A stretch of DNA of 64,000 nt. It comes from Cymbidium sinense (Eukaryota > Streptophyta > Magnoliopsida > Asparagales > Orchidaceae). The stretch covers positions 83,526,925 through 83,590,924 of the forward strand of contig CM038225.1 in the NCBI GenBank assembly GCA_021442155.1, in the 5' to 3' direction. The position numbers and the translations under genes were made by a program. Shown piece by piece: positions 62,780-64,000 of this stretch. Position 1 is the stretch's first letter; each line of letters starts with the position of its first letter. The notes under the pieces were generated by a model. The model saw nothing but the letters and a program-made list of their open reading frames with translations, was not told the DNA's origin and made no database searches.

Positions 62780-63100
62780 ACATAAACCTGAGTGTACCTC
62801 GGTTACAATGCCATGGGCTTCATGTTTGTCTAAATAATGTAACCACATTTGGTCAAAGGATTGTCGGTATAAGGTGCCATCAACAAGAGCATAAGAGAGA
62901 GCTCTCTATTTCACCTGATGGGCTTGTGATTTCTCTTGAGGTAGTTTGCTAGTGTTCAAGTAATCTATGAATGGTTGCCTCCAATCCTTTTGTCCATTTT
63001 GGCAATACAACCTCCCCTTCAAGAGAAAGTCTCTGATGAGTTCAACATCAATAAGGGATAAGACTTGTCTATTTTGGACCCTTATTGAAATGGACTCATC
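62780..63100 (-). pseudogene. Integrase zinc-binding region and linker
   Basis: DWRQPFIDYLNTSKLPQEK (about 62980), then GTLYRQSF and EVHSG, the approach to an HHCC zinc finger. The rest is frameshifted (GYYLP, then a Cys-containing piece ending VLHQHST near 62650). Confidence 0.75.
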
Positions 63101-63129
63101 TTCCTGACATGCGCTTCTTTTGAAAGTTT

Positions 63130-63510
63130 GGCCAAGCATCTGCTACATTTTCTCTGGGAACCTTGTAGATGGTGACTTCGTGAATTTGGGCCAATGCCTT
63201 CATGGTATACTCATAGTAGTAATGATGAAGCTTGAGTAGGACCCACAATTTGGTTGATGACCAACCGAGAATCCCCAAAGATGTTGATGCTCTTGACACC
63301 GACATAGTGATGGCTAACTCTGCACTAGTAATCAAAGCCTCATACTCGCTTCATTGTTGGTGGTTGGAAAGATAGTATGAGAATCTCATCATATCGCTTT
63401 GAGTTAGAAGAACTATTCCTACCCCGCCTTTTCTAGAGAGATCATGGTGCTTCACCTTAAGAAAAGAAGCAACACCATCAAAATACATCTCCCATTATGG
63501 TTGCCGCCTC
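63130..63510 (-). pseudogene. Additional (archaeal-type) RNase H domain
   Basis: WEMYFDGVAS (about 63495) has the first catalytic Asp, GGVGIVLLTQSD follows, then SEYEALITSAELAI with the catalytic Glu, and in another frame FGDSRLVINQIVG with the next Asp. A second RNase H between the retroviral-type RNase H and integrase is a feature of the Tat lineage. Confidence 0.82.
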
Positions 63511-64000
63511 CCTAAGTTCATGATTTGTTCATCGGAGATCATTACTAAGAGAGAATCAGTGAAGTGGTGTGTTGCTAAGAAATCGCTGTCTTCCTTTTAC
63601 CATGGAGGGTACAAATGTGATATCAAACTAGAGAGAATCATGGACCAACGTGCCAAATCTGAAAAGCATTGGTCGTGTCATGAGATACTACAGTGGATTG
63701 GTTCGAGATCAAGTTCACCTTATGAGAAAGCATGTAGTCATAGCTTGAAGCAAAGATCAAAGCTAGGCAATGTTTCTCAATAGGTGGATAGTTTTTCAGA
63801 ATTGATGACAATCGAGGTAGTATAGAGAGCTTTCCTTCCTCATCATTGGCTTGGCCAATAGAGCCGAGAGAGTCATCCAATGAAAGTAAAGGATCATGGC
63901 TTGATAGGGGTCGCTAGAATTGGTGGCTTCACCAAATACTCTTGATGTTCAAATGCGACTTATCATCCCACTTGAACTTAGCATCCTTTTTGACAAGTGC

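Larger units (their letters stand above)
61795..64000 (-). pseudogene. Ty3/gypsy Tat-lineage pol polyprotein, broken and cut by window end
   Basis: Read on the minus strand from 64000: end of RT with KKDAKFKWDD, RNase H with NYPPIEKHCLALIFA (about 63800) and YMLSHKVNL, then an additional RNase H, the integrase zinc region, integrase core and integrase C-terminus, ending SKKYYP and a stop at 61797-61795. The protein would process retrotransposon RNA into DNA (RT, RNase H) and insert it (integrase). Domain order and the extra RNase H identify the Tat/Ogre/Retand side of plant gypsy elements. Many frameshifts and stops interrupt it, so it is inactive. Gag, protease and most of RT lie beyond the right edge. 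Confidence 0.88.

Overview
This window is AT-rich nuclear intergenic DNA from a flowering plant. No intact protein-coding gene and no tRNA, rRNA or CRISPR array can be supported. Almost everything traces to decayed transposable elements: a CACTA (En/Spm) DNA transposon, an RTE-type LINE, and many copies of one Ty3/gypsy family of the Tat lineage with exceptionally long LTRs. The species cannot be fixed from the sequence alone.

Layout. 1-2773 is the 3' half of a CACTA element: a TNPD C-terminal remnant, a second transposase-like pseudogene, subterminal repeats, and a terminal repeat ending ...CCTATAGTG at 2773. 2774-8789 is spacer with a degenerate GTGGT/GATGGTGG-like tract (3367-4440, again at 8640-8794), a 244-bp tandem duplication (5713-6190), and a 5'-truncated LINE (6638-8354, minus strand) bounded by a perfect 18-bp target-site duplication. 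8795-24349 is one solo LTR (called O) flanked by perfect 5-bp repeats tatgg; a second solo LTR of the same family (A, 9206-15445) sits inside it. 24355-26166 is spacer.

26167-64000 is a stack of nested copies of the same family. LTR B starts at 26167, is interrupted by the oppositely oriented LTR C (31411-37240), resumes at 37241, and is interrupted at 37868 by LTR D (37869-45766). D is in turn interrupted by LTR E (45767-53083). E is followed by an untranslated internal region with ~330-bp tandem repeats (53084-54989), an inverted fragment of that region (54990-55214), a partial LTR F (55215-59414), a second copy of the tandem-repeat region (59415-61794), and a pol pseudogene on the minus strand (61795-64000) that runs off the window. 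The letters O and A-F are my labels. About 53 kb of 64 kb comes from this one family.

How the parts fit. The pol fragment reads right to left as RT/RNase H, a second (archaeal-type) RNase H, the integrase zinc region, the integrase core and the integrase C-terminus. It is followed by a 3' untranslated region with tandem repeats and then the LTR. That order is the one known for Tat/Ogre retrotransposons, so I read all LTRs except C as minus-strand. In that orientation several copies share a GC-armed palindrome around a TATA core, a leader of about 400 nt, and a good 5' splice donor, which suggests an LTR promoter with a spliced leader. All coding parts carry stops and frameshifts.

Coordinates of LTR ends come from comparing copies by eye, so most are good to a few bases and some (E start, F left junction, outer LTR sub-features) only to about 10-20 bases.
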